Positions 9,243-17,642 of a DNA stretch of 55,598 bases are shown here, piece by piece. A program made the translations under genes and the position numbers. Origin of the DNA: Bacteroidota bacterium. GTDB lineage: Bacteria; Bacteroidota; Bacteroidia; UKL13-3. The stretch is taken from positions 1-55,598 of the forward strand of contig CANHGM010000021.1 of NCBI GenBank assembly GCA_947460345.1. Reading direction: 5' to 3'. Position 1 is the stretch's first letter, and every line of letters starts with the position of its first letter. A model generated the notes under the pieces. It was not told the DNA's origin and did not search any database. It saw only the letters and a program-made list of their open reading frames with translations.

Positions 9243-9298
9243 ATTCAATTTAAAGTAATTTAATGCATTCCTCTTTTTTCTCCATATGTACTAAAAAA

Positions 9299-9330
9299 TG
9301 CATTTCACACAATCAAAGTTGCATTTCACA
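9299..9330. repeat. Direct repeat of TGCATTTCACA, 21-base spacing
   Basis: TGCATTTCACA occurs at 9299-9309 and again at 9320-9330, exactly two helical turns apart, in the gap between dsbD and the decayed gene at 9401. A related TGCATTCC lies at 9263-9270. The spacing suits a regulator binding in tandem on one face of the helix. Confidence 0.4.
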
Positions 9331-9400
9331 AAGTGACAATCAATCAAACATAGATAAAGTAGCAATTTTGAATCATTAACTACTAATTGAGAAAAAAAGA

Positions 9401-9901
9401 ATGAGAAAAATTACATTCATCTTTATATTACTTTATTTTTATCTCAACAATTGAGTGCAGCTAATCCAACACTCAGTTCAATTACGAATTTAGAATTTAA
9501 AGAAGCTTTAAACAGAATTATAATCACTATAAGAAATACTAAGTTTGAAGAATTAAAAGACAGCAATTACCATCTAAAAAATAGAATGCTTTAGATAGTA
9601 TACCTGGGCAACAAACTGCATTTAATACAAAATAAATTTGTACATCATGTAGAGCTATTTTTCAGAATCTACTGAACTCAATGCTGAGTTTTTAAATGAA
9701 TATGAAATAGTTTCTAGAATATTTATAGAATCTATACCTACTTCTTGGTGGCAAACAAAAAAATAAATAAGAGAAGATGGAACTCAAAGAATAAGTATAT
9801 CAAGAAAAGCTATATCTGAGATTGAAATTTATCCTGATTTGAATTTAGAAGTGGTTAAAAGAGATGGAAAATATATGATTCAATTGTCTATTTCGTTATA
9901 A
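9401..9901 (+). pseudogene. Decayed gene for a small secreted protein
   Basis: The ATG at 9401 opens a signal-peptide-like sequence (MRKITFIFILLY) that hits TGA at 9452. Shifting frame at the T-run 9437-9440 restores a leader ending LSQQLSAANP and a reading frame up to TAG at 9592. A second shift near 9585 continues (NALDSIPGQQTAFNTK) to TAA at 9633. A third frame from about 9657 reads YFSESTELNAEFLNEYEIV and runs through an in-frame TAA at 9763-9765 into IREDGTQRISISRKAISEIE, ending with TAA at 9899-9901. At least three frame changes and one internal stop mean it cannot make a full product. The joined protein would be about 165 residues with an exported start. I do not recognise the family. 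Confidence 0.65.
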
Positions 9902-9923
9902 AATAGGTCTAACTTATACTATG

Positions 9924-9965
9924 AAATAAATGGTCCTTGATATATTATATCAGGGGTTATTTATT
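9924..9965. terminator. Hairpin at the 3' end of the porX-tsaE-ankyrin operon
   Basis: CCTTGATAT (9935-9943) pairs with ATATCAGGG (9947-9955) with one G-T pair and a three-base loop, flanked by AAATAA on the left and TTATTT on the right, so it could end transcripts from either side. It overlaps the stop region of the ankyrin gene on the minus strand and follows the decayed gene on the plus strand. Confidence 0.5.
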
Positions 9966-10478
9966 TTCAATCCATAACAAACCTCTGATATCAGGATCAA
10001 AAGCATAGTCTATGGGTTGTAAATCATACTTATCACGAATAGATTTATCAGCCCCGTTTTTAAGTAAAAGTTTAATTAAGCTTATATGCTTATGTATAGC
10101 AGCTAAATGCAAAACCGATTCACCTCTATGGTTTACAAGTTTAAAATTGGGTTGATAGCTCAGTAGCAATAACACTAAGTCTATATCTCCTTTAGAGACT
10201 GCCCAAAGCAATGGTGTCATACCATCAGCATCTTGTTTGTTTACGTTTGCTCCTTTTTCTAATAACCATTTTGCCATCTGTTTTTTTTCTGCTAATACAG
10301 ATAAATGCAACAGGGTTCTGTCTTGCCAAAATGAAGTATCTACAGAAACCTTTTTGGATAGCCATTTTTTTACTTCAATACTGTCTTGATTTATTACTGC
10401 TGTCCAAGCTTGCCTACCAGTTTGGCTGTATGTATTATTAAACACCATAAAAAGTATATATATATAAATTTTACGCAT
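9957..10478 (-). CDS. Secreted ankyrin-repeat protein
   Basis: 173 residues, starting at the ATG at 10478, which gives a signal peptide (MRKIYIYILFMVFNNTYSQ); the open frame continues upstream only inside tsaE. About three to four ankyrin repeats fill the mature protein: RTLLHLSVLAEKKQMAKWLL, then GMTPLLWAVSKGDIDLVLLL and ESVLHLAAIHKHISLIKLLL, followed by a degenerate last one. Ankyrin repeats mediate protein-protein contacts; an exported copy would act in the periplasm or at the surface, partner unknown. The start codon overlaps the last 8 bases of tsaE, so it is the third gene of the porX-tsaE operon and probably translationally coupled. Confidence 0.8.
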   Translation of the reverse strand: MRKIYIYILFMVFNNTYSQTGRQAWTAVINQDSIEVKKWLSKKVSVDTSFWQDRTLLHLSVLAEKKQMAKWLLEKGANVNKQDADGMTPLLWAVSKGDIDLVLLLLSYQPNFKLVNHRGESVLHLAAIHKHISLIKLLLKNGADKSIRDKYDLQPIDYAFDPDIRGLLWIENK

Positions 10479-10923
10479 GATGCTGCAATTTTTTAGAAAC
10501 ATATATAGTTCTAGTGTCAATGTCGTCATTATATGAAAGGTGTATATATACAACATTTTCATTTGACAACACACCTTTAATCATTTCAGGCCATTCAATC
10601 AAACACAAGTTCCCACTATCTATATATTCGTACAAACCAATGTCTAAAGCTTCTTGTTCTTGTTTTATTCTATAAAAATCAAAATGATATATAGCATTAT
10701 CGTTTGTGGGATATACGTTTACAAGCGAAAACGTAGGGCTATTAACCAGTTCAGTGTATCCTAAATGCTGACATATATATTTAATAAGTGTTGTTTTACC
10801 ACTACCTAAATTGCCTACAAATGCCCAAATTTTTCTATCTTTTAATAAATCTACAAGCTGAGTAGCAACCTCATTTACAGACTGGAGTGTATATGTTTTA
10901 TTATATATTGAATCTTCAACCAT
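10471..10923 (-). CDS. tsaE: tRNA threonylcarbamoyladenosine biosynthesis ATPase TsaE
   Basis: ATPase that works with TsaB and TsaD to place threonylcarbamoyl on A37 of ANN-reading tRNAs. The 150-residue protein contains the Walker A loop GNLGSGKTT (residues 37-45), the family motif NSPTFSLVNVY, HFDFYRIKQ (Walker B-like region) and LIEWPEMI. The start is set at ATG 10923; the TTG one codon upstream is less likely. It lies 11 bases behind porX, and its end overlaps the ankyrin gene. Linkage of porX with tsaE suggests constant rather than stress-limited expression of porX. Confidence 0.93.
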   Translation of the reverse strand: MVEDSIYNKTYTLQSVNEVATQLVDLLKDRKIWAFVGNLGSGKTTLIKYICQHLGYTELVNSPTFSLVNVYPTNDNAIYHFDFYRIKQEQEALDIGLYEYIDSGNLCLIEWPEMIKGVLSNENVVYIHLSYNDDIDTRTIYVSKKLQHHA

Positions 10924-10937
10924 CAAACCTCAATCAA

Positions 10938-12491
10938 TTATTTAGTGCTTAGTGTTGCCACAGGTATAAGCATTTCTTCTAAAGAGATTCCTCCATGTTG
11001 AAATGAATTTTTATACATATTTACAAAATAATTAAAGTTATTAGGATAAGCAAAGAAATTATCTTCATAGCAAAAAGCAAAAGTAGAACTTACGTGAGGT
11101 CTTGGCAACAGAGCATCTTGAGGATTTCTGATTTCAAAAACTTCTTTCACATTGTAGTTCAAATTCTTTCCTTGTTTGTATCTGAGGTTTGTAGTTGTAT
11201 TTCTGTCACCAATAATTTTCACAGGTTCTTTCACTCTGATAGATCCATGGTCAGTTGTAATGACAATTTTAACTTTTTTCTGAACTATTTTTTTTATGGT
11301 TTCAAAAAGAGGCGAGTGTATAAACCAACTGCGAGTAATAGATCTATATGCTGCTTCATCTTCAGCTAATTCTTTGATAAGTCCCATTTCAGTTCTGGCA
11401 TGGCTTAGCATATCCACAAAATTATATACTATTACATTTAGCTTATATTGAAACATATTAGAAACACTATCTACCATAGCCTTACCACTATCTAAGTTAG
11501 TAATCTTAGTATAACTCATTTTCACATCTTTATTTAACCTTTGCAATTGTTCTTTTAAGAACTCTTCTTCGTGCAAATTTTTGCCTCCTTCTTCTTCATC
11601 GTTGCTCCAAAGATGTGGAAACTTTCTTTCAATTTCACTCGGTGGCAAACCAGCAAACAAAGCATTTCTACAGTAGTGTGTAGTTGTAGGCAGCATGCTC
11701 ATATATACATCGTCTTCTTCAAGTCTGCAATAGTCAGCTAAGATGGGTTGAATAATTCTCCATTGGTCATATCTTAGGTTGTCTATTAAGATAAAAAAAA
11801 CAGGATCTTCTTGGTCTAATAAAGGAACAACTTTTCTTTTTATTAATTGATGAGAAAGAATAGGACCAGCTTCTTTGGGGTTATTTAAAATTTTGATATA
11901 GTTATCAGATACGAATCTTTTCCAATTGTTATTGGCTTCTTTTTTCTGCATGGTCAGAATTTCGCCCATTTGGTTGTCGTGAACACTTTCAAGTTCTAAT
12001 TCCCAATACACCAATTTTCTATATACATTCACCCATTCATCATAAGTAAGTTTATCATTTAGGGTCATTCCAATATTCCTAAATTCTTGTTGGTATGAAT
12101 GATTGGCTTTATCACTTTCTAACCTTTTGTTTTCGGTTAGTTTTTTAATAGAAAGTAGAATCTGGTTAGGGTTTACAGGTTTTATTAAATAATCAGCTAT
12201 TTTACTGCCTATAGCTTCCTCCATAATATATTCCTCTTCACTTTTTGTAATCATTACTACGGGAATATCTTTCATTTCTTTGATTCTACTCAACGTTTCG
12301 AGTCCGGTTATGCCGGGCATATTCTCATCTAAAAAAATCAAATCGAAGGTTTTGGTTTTGATTTCTTCAATGGCGTCAACTCCACTAGTAACAGGAGTTA
12401 CATCATAGCCTTTGTTTTTTAAAAAAAGTAAATGGGGTTTAAGAAGTTCGATTTCATCATCAGCCCAAAGTATAGAAATATTATTGCTCAT
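10938..12491 (-). CDS. porX: T9SS response regulator PorX (receiver plus PglZ domain)
   Basis: Two-component regulator of the type IX secretion system. Residues 1-120 form a CheY-like receiver with acidic pair Asp11-Asp12, phospho-acceptor Asp55 in LDENMPG, Thr82 and Lys104 (YLIKPV). The rest is a PglZ-type alkaline phosphatase-fold domain, with LIDNLRYDQWR, MLPTTTHYCRNALFAGLPP, VIVYNFVDMLSHAR and ITTDHGSIRVKEP supplying likely metal ligands. Length (517) fits PorX. In Porphyromonas gingivalis PorX receives phosphate from PorY and acts with sigma factor SigP on por genes. Three T9SS cargo genes in this window agree with an active system, and a PorY-like kinase gene is 1.1 kb away. Confidence 0.95.
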   Translation of the reverse strand: MSNNISILWADDEIELLKPHLLFLKNKGYDVTPVTSGVDAIEEIKTKTFDLIFLDENMPGITGLETLSRIKEMKDIPVVMITKSEEEYIMEEAIGSKIADYLIKPVNPNQILLSIKKLTENKRLESDKANHSYQQEFRNIGMTLNDKLTYDEWVNVYRKLVYWELELESVHDNQMGEILTMQKKEANNNWKRFVSDNYIKILNNPKEAGPILSHQLIKRKVVPLLDQEDPVFFILIDNLRYDQWRIIQPILADYCRLEEDDVYMSMLPTTTHYCRNALFAGLPPSEIERKFPHLWSNDEEEGGKNLHEEEFLKEQLQRLNKDVKMSYTKITNLDSGKAMVDSVSNMFQYKLNVIVYNFVDMLSHARTEMGLIKELAEDEAAYRSITRSWFIHSPLFETIKKIVQKKVKIVITTDHGSIRVKEPVKIIGDRNTTTNLRYKQGKNLNYNVKEVFEIRNPQDALLPRPHVSSTFAFCYEDNFFAYPNNFNYFVNMYKNSFQHGGISLEEMLIPVATLSTK

Positions 12492-12557
12492 ATATTTTTA
12501 TTAGTTAAATAAGTAACGCAAACAATCTTCATTTATTACAAAGATTATTCTTCAGTG

Positions 12558-12565
12558 CAAATATA
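12558..12565 (-). promoter_or_regulatory. -7 element of the porX operon
   Basis: TATATTTG on the minus strand, perfect to the TAnnTTTG consensus, about 67 bases before the porX ATG; predicted leader about 60 bases. No clear TTTG was seen at the -33 position. Confidence 0.5.
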
Positions 12566-12604
12566 GAAATATATAAGGGGAATACGTCAGAAAAATAGGG
12601 CATA

Positions 12605-12638
12605 AAAAAAGTCCCATTTTTATGTGTGGGACTTTTTT
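12605..12638. terminator. Strong bidirectional terminator
   Basis: AAAAAAGTCCCA (12605-12616) and TGGGACTTTTTT (12627-12638) form a perfect 12-base-pair stem with a 10-base loop; the A and T runs give a U-tract in both directions. It ends the DUF4476 gene on the minus strand four bases after its stop codon. Confidence 0.88.
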
Positions 12639-12642
12639 GAAT

Positions 12643-13419
12643 TTATGAATGTGAGATTATATAATTGTTTAGGTCATCAACAGATGAAGAGAATCTAAAA
12701 GCACTATTCACCAAATAGAAATTACTTTTATCGTTACTATAGTTATAAGCAAATTTTGCAAACTCTAATCTGTTGCTTTCAAACCTAAATATCTGCATCA
12801 GTTCTGCAACTTGGCTTGCTGATAAATTATTGCCTCTAACGGCCTGCATAGCTACATTTTTTCTGGTATCATCCATATATTGAGATTCAACTGTTTGTTT
12901 TAATCTGTCAAAATCAGTGCTCGACATATATTGCTGATATATATTGTTTATTTGATTTCTATTCCAACTATTGTTGTTATTGATACAGTCTTGTTGGTTT
13001 ATAGGTAATCTTTTGCCACAATTGTTGTTGTTGTTACTGTATTGAAGTTGACCCATTTGGTTAATGGTTGCTTGTAAATAGGCATTAGGTTGGGCATATA
13101 TATAACCATTAAATATTTCATAGGTGGTTATATTGTTATATCCGTGGTTTCGTCTTGGGTAAGTAACTTTATTTACTTCTACTAAGTGGTTTCCTATAGT
13201 TCCAAAATGAATGGTAACTTGTGAACTGATATCTGACATCACATTGCCATCAATAATTGCTTGAATAGGCTGTCCATCATAAGATTGGATGGTTATAGAA
13301 GAAGAAAAATTGGTTTGGTGGTGAGGTTTAGAATTATAATAATTGTTTGAACCCCATTGAGCGTTTACATCTAAAATTGAGTAAACACATAATACTAAAG
13401 ATATATGCAAAGTTTTCAT
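12643..13419 (-). CDS. Exported DUF4476-domain protein
   Basis: 258 residues from the ATG at 13419 (a GTG directly before it is less likely). Signal peptide MKTLHISLVLCVYSILDVNAQ, then an Asn/Gln/Tyr-rich stretch, a beta-rich section (SITIQSYDGQPIQAIIDG) and an Asn-rich linker at about 130-155. The last about 95 residues are the helical DUF4476 domain (DFDRLKQTVESQYMDDTRKN, SASQVAELMQIFRFESNRLE, FAKFAYNYSND). DUF4476 proteins are frequent in Bacteroidota with no known role. The gene stands alone between porX and a kinase gene, with a perfect terminator and an unusually good ribosome-binding site. Confidence 0.85.
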   Translation of the reverse strand: MKTLHISLVLCVYSILDVNAQWGSNNYYNSKPHHQTNFSSSITIQSYDGQPIQAIIDGNVMSDISSQVTIHFGTIGNHLVEVNKVTYPRRNHGYNNITTYEIFNGYIYAQPNAYLQATINQMGQLQYSNNNNNCGKRLPINQQDCINNNNSWNRNQINNIYQQYMSSTDFDRLKQTVESQYMDDTRKNVAMQAVRGNNLSASQVAELMQIFRFESNRLEFAKFAYNYSNDKSNFYLVNSAFRFSSSVDDLNNYIISHS

Positions 13420-13420
13420 C

Positions 13421-13436
13421 ACAAAACTCCTTTTGT
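13421..13436 (-). promoter_or_regulatory. Shine-Dalgarno sequence in a hairpin loop
   Basis: On the minus strand ACAAAA-GGAG-TTTTGT is a perfect 6-base-pair inverted repeat with GGAG as the loop, ending just before the ATG at 13419. Bacteroidota genes usually lack such a site, so an AAAGGAG at good distance, and one displayed in a loop, is unusual. Confidence 0.5.
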
Positions 13437-13614
13437 AGAGTTGTAAATACGTTTTCTAATCTTGTGCCAAAAGTTCTTATCTAAAAAAATAAAAATGTTT
13501 AAAATTGTTTTTCAATTAGTTAAAAAAAAATAAATTAAAAAATTATATAAATAGATAAGTGATTTTTTTGCTTGTATTTTGCCAAAAGATTTATTGTAAG
13601 AATATTTGTAGTTT

Positions 13615-14763
13615 ATGAAAGACAAAAAGCATTGGAAAGTATTGTTATTTTTAGGTGCCTTAACCATTGGTTTTTGGTCTATGTTATATACAAGCAAATT
13701 GGTTGGTATTATGCAAAGAGAAGAAGCCAAAAAGGTTAGAAACTATGCCGATGCGTTAAAATTAAGCTACACTATTGATGAAAATAATTCAGAAGCTTTA
13801 AATTTCATCACAGATTTAATTAAAAACAACGAAACGATTCCGGTTATATTGGTGAGTGATGATGGTTCTATTATAGATGCCGCTAATATTGACTCAGCTG
13901 ATTTAAAAAATCCATCACAAATGAAATCCATTTTGATGGAGATGAAGCAAGACAATATGCCACTCGAAATTGAGTTTGCACCAGGCAGAAAACAATATAT
14001 ATATTATAAAAACTCAACAGTACTTACATTGCTTAAGTATTACCCATTTGTACAGCTTATCATTATAGGTCTATTTATTTTGATTAGTTATTTAGCATTT
14101 AGTGCCTCCAGAAAAAGTGAGCAAAACAGGGTTTGGGTAGGATTGGCAAAAGAAACAGCCCATCAGTTAGGAACGCCCATCTCTAGTATGATGGCATGGA
14201 TGGATTATTTAAAAGAAGCAGATGAGGCACAAAAAGTAGATGCCATAGAAGAAATTTCAAAAGACTTACAAAGACTAGAATTAATCACAGATAGGTTTTC
14301 TAAAATAGGTTCAGCTCCTATATTAAAAGATGAAAATATATATGAAGTGATGAAGAAAAGTATTGAGTATCTTGAAAGAAGAGTCTCCAAACAAGTGCAC
14401 TTTAGTATTGTTACAACCAACGAACTAATGACCGCTAAACTCAATATATCGCTTTTTGATTGGGTGATAGAAAATTTGTGTAAAAATGCGGTAGATGCAA
14501 TGGATGGCAAGGGCAGTATATTTATTACCTTAAGCGAAGAGCACCACAAAGTATATATTGATATAAGAGATACCGGGAAAGGGATAGCAAAAGCCAATTT
14601 AAAATCGGTTTTTACGCCTGGTTTTACAACCAAAAGAAGAGGCTGGGGCTTGGGACTGTCATTAGCCAAACGTATTATTGAAAACTACCACGAAGGCCAA
14701 ATATCCATAAAAGAATCAGAGATAGGCAAAGGCACCACTTTTAGAATTGAGCTGAAAAATTAG
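13615..14763 (+). CDS. Membrane sensor histidine kinase, PorY-like
   Basis: 382 residues. One membrane segment near residues 8-26, an extracytoplasmic sensor of about 110 residues, a second segment at 141-164, then a kinase core. The H-box is LAKETAHQLGTPISSMMAW with phospho-accepting His183; the N-box is VIENLCKNAVDAM, and the ATP lid has DTGKGIA (319-325) and GWGLGLSLA (343-351). The ETAHQLGTP form of the H-box is typical of a Bacteroidota kinase group that, as far as I recall, includes PorY, the partner of PorX. porX lies 1.1 kb away on the other strand, which makes this the natural candidate partner, but position alone does not prove it. Confidence 0.85.
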   Translation: MKDKKHWKVLLFLGALTIGFWSMLYTSKLVGIMQREEAKKVRNYADALKLSYTIDENNSEALNFITDLIKNNETIPVILVSDDGSIIDAANIDSADLKNPSQMKSILMEMKQDNMPLEIEFAPGRKQYIYYKNSTVLTLLKYYPFVQLIIIGLFILISYLAFSASRKSEQNRVWVGLAKETAHQLGTPISSMMAWMDYLKEADEAQKVDAIEEISKDLQRLELITDRFSKIGSAPILKDENIYEVMKKSIEYLERRVSKQVHFSIVTTNELMTAKLNISLFDWVIENLCKNAVDAMDGKGSIFITLSEEHHKVYIDIRDTGKGIAKANLKSVFTPGFTTKRRGWGLGLSLAKRIIENYHEGQISIKESEIGKGTTFRIELKN

Positions 14764-14781
14764 GGAAATCTAAATATATAC

Positions 14782-15777
14782 TTATTCGCTCAATGCTTCT
14801 GATAAAAGTTTCTCTCTATTGATAGGAACTACCCCTACTTCTTCACATACCAATCCACCTGCAAGGTTCGACAAATATATAATAGTTTCTGCTGATAAAT
14901 GCAAAGCCAAACAAAGAGAGGCTACACTCACCACTGTATCTCCGGCACCTGATACGTCAGCTATATTTCTTAAATGGGCTGGTTGCTGTATATATGATTG
15001 TTGGTGGTGGTCATATATCATCATACCAAATTCAGATAGCGTTATCATGCTGTATCTGTTGTGCAACTGAGAATGAAGCAAAGACACCGCTTCTGATATA
15101 CTTTCTTTATTGGGTTTAATAGGATTGGTTTTTAACCCTTCAGCTAATTCTTTTAAATTGGGTTTAAATAAAGTAACTGTTTTATAATCTAAAAAATGGC
15201 GGTTCTTAGGGTCCACAATGGTAGGAATACCCAACGCATTAGCGGCTACTATTATCTCATGAATTATTTTTTTAGTGAGACTGCCTTTGTCGTAATCAGA
15301 GAATATAACTACATGATGGGTACCAATTATTTCTTTTATTTTATGAATAAATGTATCTTCAATTTCATCAGAAGGTTCGTCGGTAAGTTCTCTATCAATT
15401 CTTAACAATTGATGGTTATTGCCAATGATTCTGGTTTTAACAGTGGTGGGCTTTTCGGCACTTTTAAAAAGTCCGTCAGTAGATATATGTTTATTTGCAA
15501 AAAGAGATTCTACCAAGTGTCCTTCTTTATCATCACCGATTATAGAACATATAGTAGCTTTTGCACCAAGCGACACAATATTCATGGCTACATTGGCTGC
15601 ACCACCTAACCTGTTTTCTTCTTTTTGCAAATTCACCACCGGAACTGGGGCTTCAGGAGATATTCTTTCTACTTTACCAAATATATAGGCATCCATCATC
15701 ACATCACCAACAATCAGCACGTTTAAATCTTTAAACCTTTCGAATATTTGATTAATATTTTCTTTAGAAATATCCAT
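14782..15777 (-). CDS. rfaE1: D-glycero-beta-D-manno-heptose-7-phosphate kinase
   Basis: PfkB-family sugar kinase that phosphorylates heptose-7-phosphate at C1 on the way to ADP-heptose for lipopolysaccharide core. The 331-residue protein matches the kinase half of HldE: GDVMMDAYIFGKVERISPEAPVPV (substrate region), RLGGAANVAMNIVSLGA, IVDPKNRHF and the C-terminal PfkB signature DVSGAGDTVVSVASL with its catalytic Asp. The cytidylyltransferase half is absent, so this is the stand-alone RfaE1 form. It follows aspC by 16 bases and probably shares its transcript; it ends convergently with the histidine kinase gene. Confidence 0.9.
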   Translation of the reverse strand: MDISKENINQIFERFKDLNVLIVGDVMMDAYIFGKVERISPEAPVPVVNLQKEENRLGGAANVAMNIVSLGAKATICSIIGDDKEGHLVESLFANKHISTDGLFKSAEKPTTVKTRIIGNNHQLLRIDRELTDEPSDEIEDTFIHKIKEIIGTHHVVIFSDYDKGSLTKKIIHEIIVAANALGIPTIVDPKNRHFLDYKTVTLFKPNLKELAEGLKTNPIKPNKESISEAVSLLHSQLHNRYSMITLSEFGMMIYDHHQQSYIQQPAHLRNIADVSGAGDTVVSVASLCLALHLSAETIIYLSNLAGGLVCEEVGVVPINREKLLSEALSE

Positions 15778-15793
15778 TTTGCAATGAGTATGG

Positions 15794-16987
15794 TTATTTT
15801 AAATTTTGTAGAACTGATTTAATCCTGTCTAGTGCATCAATCAATTTTTCGTCGGCAGCGGCATAGCTAAACCTGATGCAATTTTCATCGCCAAATGCAC
15901 TGCCTGGAACTAGTGATACGAAAGCATGGTTAAGTATATACATACATAAATCTTCGCTGTTATTTATTGTATGTTCACCATCAGATTTACCAAAATAATA
16001 TGTCACATCAGGGAACACATAGAAGGCACCACCGGGTATATATGTTTTAAACCCTTCGATGCTTTTCATTTTTTCTAACACCAAATTTCTTCTTCTTAAA
16101 AATGCATCTCTCATTTCATAAGTAGGTTTTAGATCACTGTTTAAAGCTGCTATGGCTGCACGTTGAGCAATAGAACAAGCCCCAGAAGTAAACTGGCCTT
16201 GCATTTTTTCGCATCCTTGTGCAATGGCTTTAGAAGCACCTATATATCCAATTCTCCAACCGGTCATGGCGAAGCCTTTTGACACACCATTAACTGTAAT
16301 AACACGGTCTTTTATACTCTCAAAAGACGCAATACTGTGGTGTTTCCCTTCAAAATTGATATGCTCATATATCTCATCAGAAATGATATATATATGGGGG
16401 TATTTCTCGAATACTTCAGCTAAAGCTTTTAATTCGTCATACGTATATAAAGAGCCCGTAGGATTACAAGGAGAAGAAAAAATAAATAGACTGGTTTTAG
16501 GTGTAATAGCAGCTTCTAATTGCTCAGGAGAGATTTTAAACCCATTTTCTAAAGTAGTTTTTATATATACAGGCACTCCCTCTGCTAGTTGTATCATGGC
16601 TGAATAGCTCACCCAATATGGCATAGGTATAATGGCTTCATCGCCTGGGTTTACAGTACATAGCACCACATTCATAATGCTGTGTTTGGCACCCACACTC
16701 ACTACAATCTGATCAGGAGCATAATCTAAATTATTTTCTCTTTTAAATTTATCTGATATCGCTTGTTTTAACTCAGGATAGCCTGCCACAGGTGTGTAAA
16801 ATGTATATCCATCATCAATAGCTTTTTTGGCTGCTTCTTTAATGTGTATAGGCGTTTGAAAGTCAGGCTCACCAAAACTTAAGTTGATTACATCATGACC
16901 TTTGGCGGCTAATTCTCTACCCAACTTGGCCATACCTATGGTTTGCGACTCACTGAATCTGTTTAATCTTTCTGCTAAATGTAGCAT
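15794..16987 (-). CDS. aspC: Pyridoxal-phosphate aminotransferase, aspartate aminotransferase type
   Basis: Fold type I aminotransferase of the AspC Ib group, likely interconverting aspartate and 2-oxoglutarate with oxaloacetate and glutamate; other amino-acid substrates are possible. 397 residues is standard. Visible signatures: LSFGEPDFQTPIHI, FYTPVAGYPELK, the cofactor sites FSSPCNPTGSLY (Asn) and ISDEIYEHINF (Asp, Tyr), the PLP-lysine in SKGFAMTGWRIGY, and the substrate Arg in IRFSYAAAD. A TATCTTCG element (17018-17011) about 23 bases before the ATG may be its promoter. Confidence 0.92.
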   Translation of the reverse strand: MLHLAERLNRFSESQTIGMAKLGRELAAKGHDVINLSFGEPDFQTPIHIKEAAKKAIDDGYTFYTPVAGYPELKQAISDKFKRENNLDYAPDQIVVSVGAKHSIMNVVLCTVNPGDEAIIPMPYWVSYSAMIQLAEGVPVYIKTTLENGFKISPEQLEAAITPKTSLFIFSSPCNPTGSLYTYDELKALAEVFEKYPHIYIISDEIYEHINFEGKHHSIASFESIKDRVITVNGVSKGFAMTGWRIGYIGASKAIAQGCEKMQGQFTSGACSIAQRAAIAALNSDLKPTYEMRDAFLRRRNLVLEKMKSIEGFKTYIPGGAFYVFPDVTYYFGKSDGEHTINNSEDLCMYILNHAFVSLVPGSAFGDENCIRFSYAAADEKLIDALDRIKSVLQNLK

Positions 16988-17058
16988 ATTTTTTTATATA
17001 TTGAAAGGTGCGAAGATAAAACTTACGTTTTCAAAACCAAGAAAGATTGTGAATAGTT

Positions 17059-17631
17059 TTATGATTGTAAATATTCTTTGGCCAACTCTTCAAGCTCTTT
17101 ATACCATTCAGCACCAAACTTACGCTCGAGCGGGCCTTGTAAAAATTTATATATAGGGATATTTAATTCGTTACCCAAACTGCAGGCAGGCTTACAAATT
17201 TCCCATTTATGATAATTTAAAGCTGTGTAATCGCCTACAATAGAGGCACGTATAGGATACAAATGGCATGAAATGGGTTTTTCAAAAGTTACCACTCCAT
17301 CATGAAACGCTTGTTGAATAGCACATTGTAATTGACCTATCGCATTATAATTCACAAACACACATTCGCCTGAAGGGAGGCAAGTAGTAACAGCATCTCC
17401 ATCACTGTCAATTTCATAATAACCATGTTGTTGAAGCAATTCTATGCCTTTTTCGTGCATATAAGGTTTTACTTTATCAACCAGATTTTCTATTATATCT
17501 ATTTCATCAGCATCTAATGGAGCCCCTGATGAACCTTCGACACAACAAGCACCTTTGCATTTTTCTAAATTACATACAAAGTTCTTTTCAATAATATCTT
17601 CGCTTATAAGGGTATCTTGTAATAAAATCAT
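17059..17631 (-). CDS. DUF3109 family cysteine-cluster protein
   Basis: 190 residues with an N-terminal C-x4-C-x3-CC motif (FVCNLEKCKGACCVEG, Cys20, 25, 29, 30), followed by more cysteines in TTCLPSGECVFV, QLQCAIQ, ISCHLYPIR and ICKPACSLG. The pattern matches DUF3109, a relative of the YkgJ zinc- or iron-sulfur-cluster family conserved in Bacteroidota; the biochemical role is not known. It stands 11 bases downstream of pssA, suggesting one transcript. Confidence 0.88.
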   Translation of the reverse strand: MILLQDTLISEDIIEKNFVCNLEKCKGACCVEGSSGAPLDADEIDIIENLVDKVKPYMHEKGIELLQQHGYYEIDSDGDAVTTCLPSGECVFVNYNAIGQLQCAIQQAFHDGVVTFEKPISCHLYPIRASIVGDYTALNYHKWEICKPACSLGNELNIPIYKFLQGPLERKFGAEWYKELEELAKEYLQS

Positions 17632-17642
17632 CTCTATTAAAA

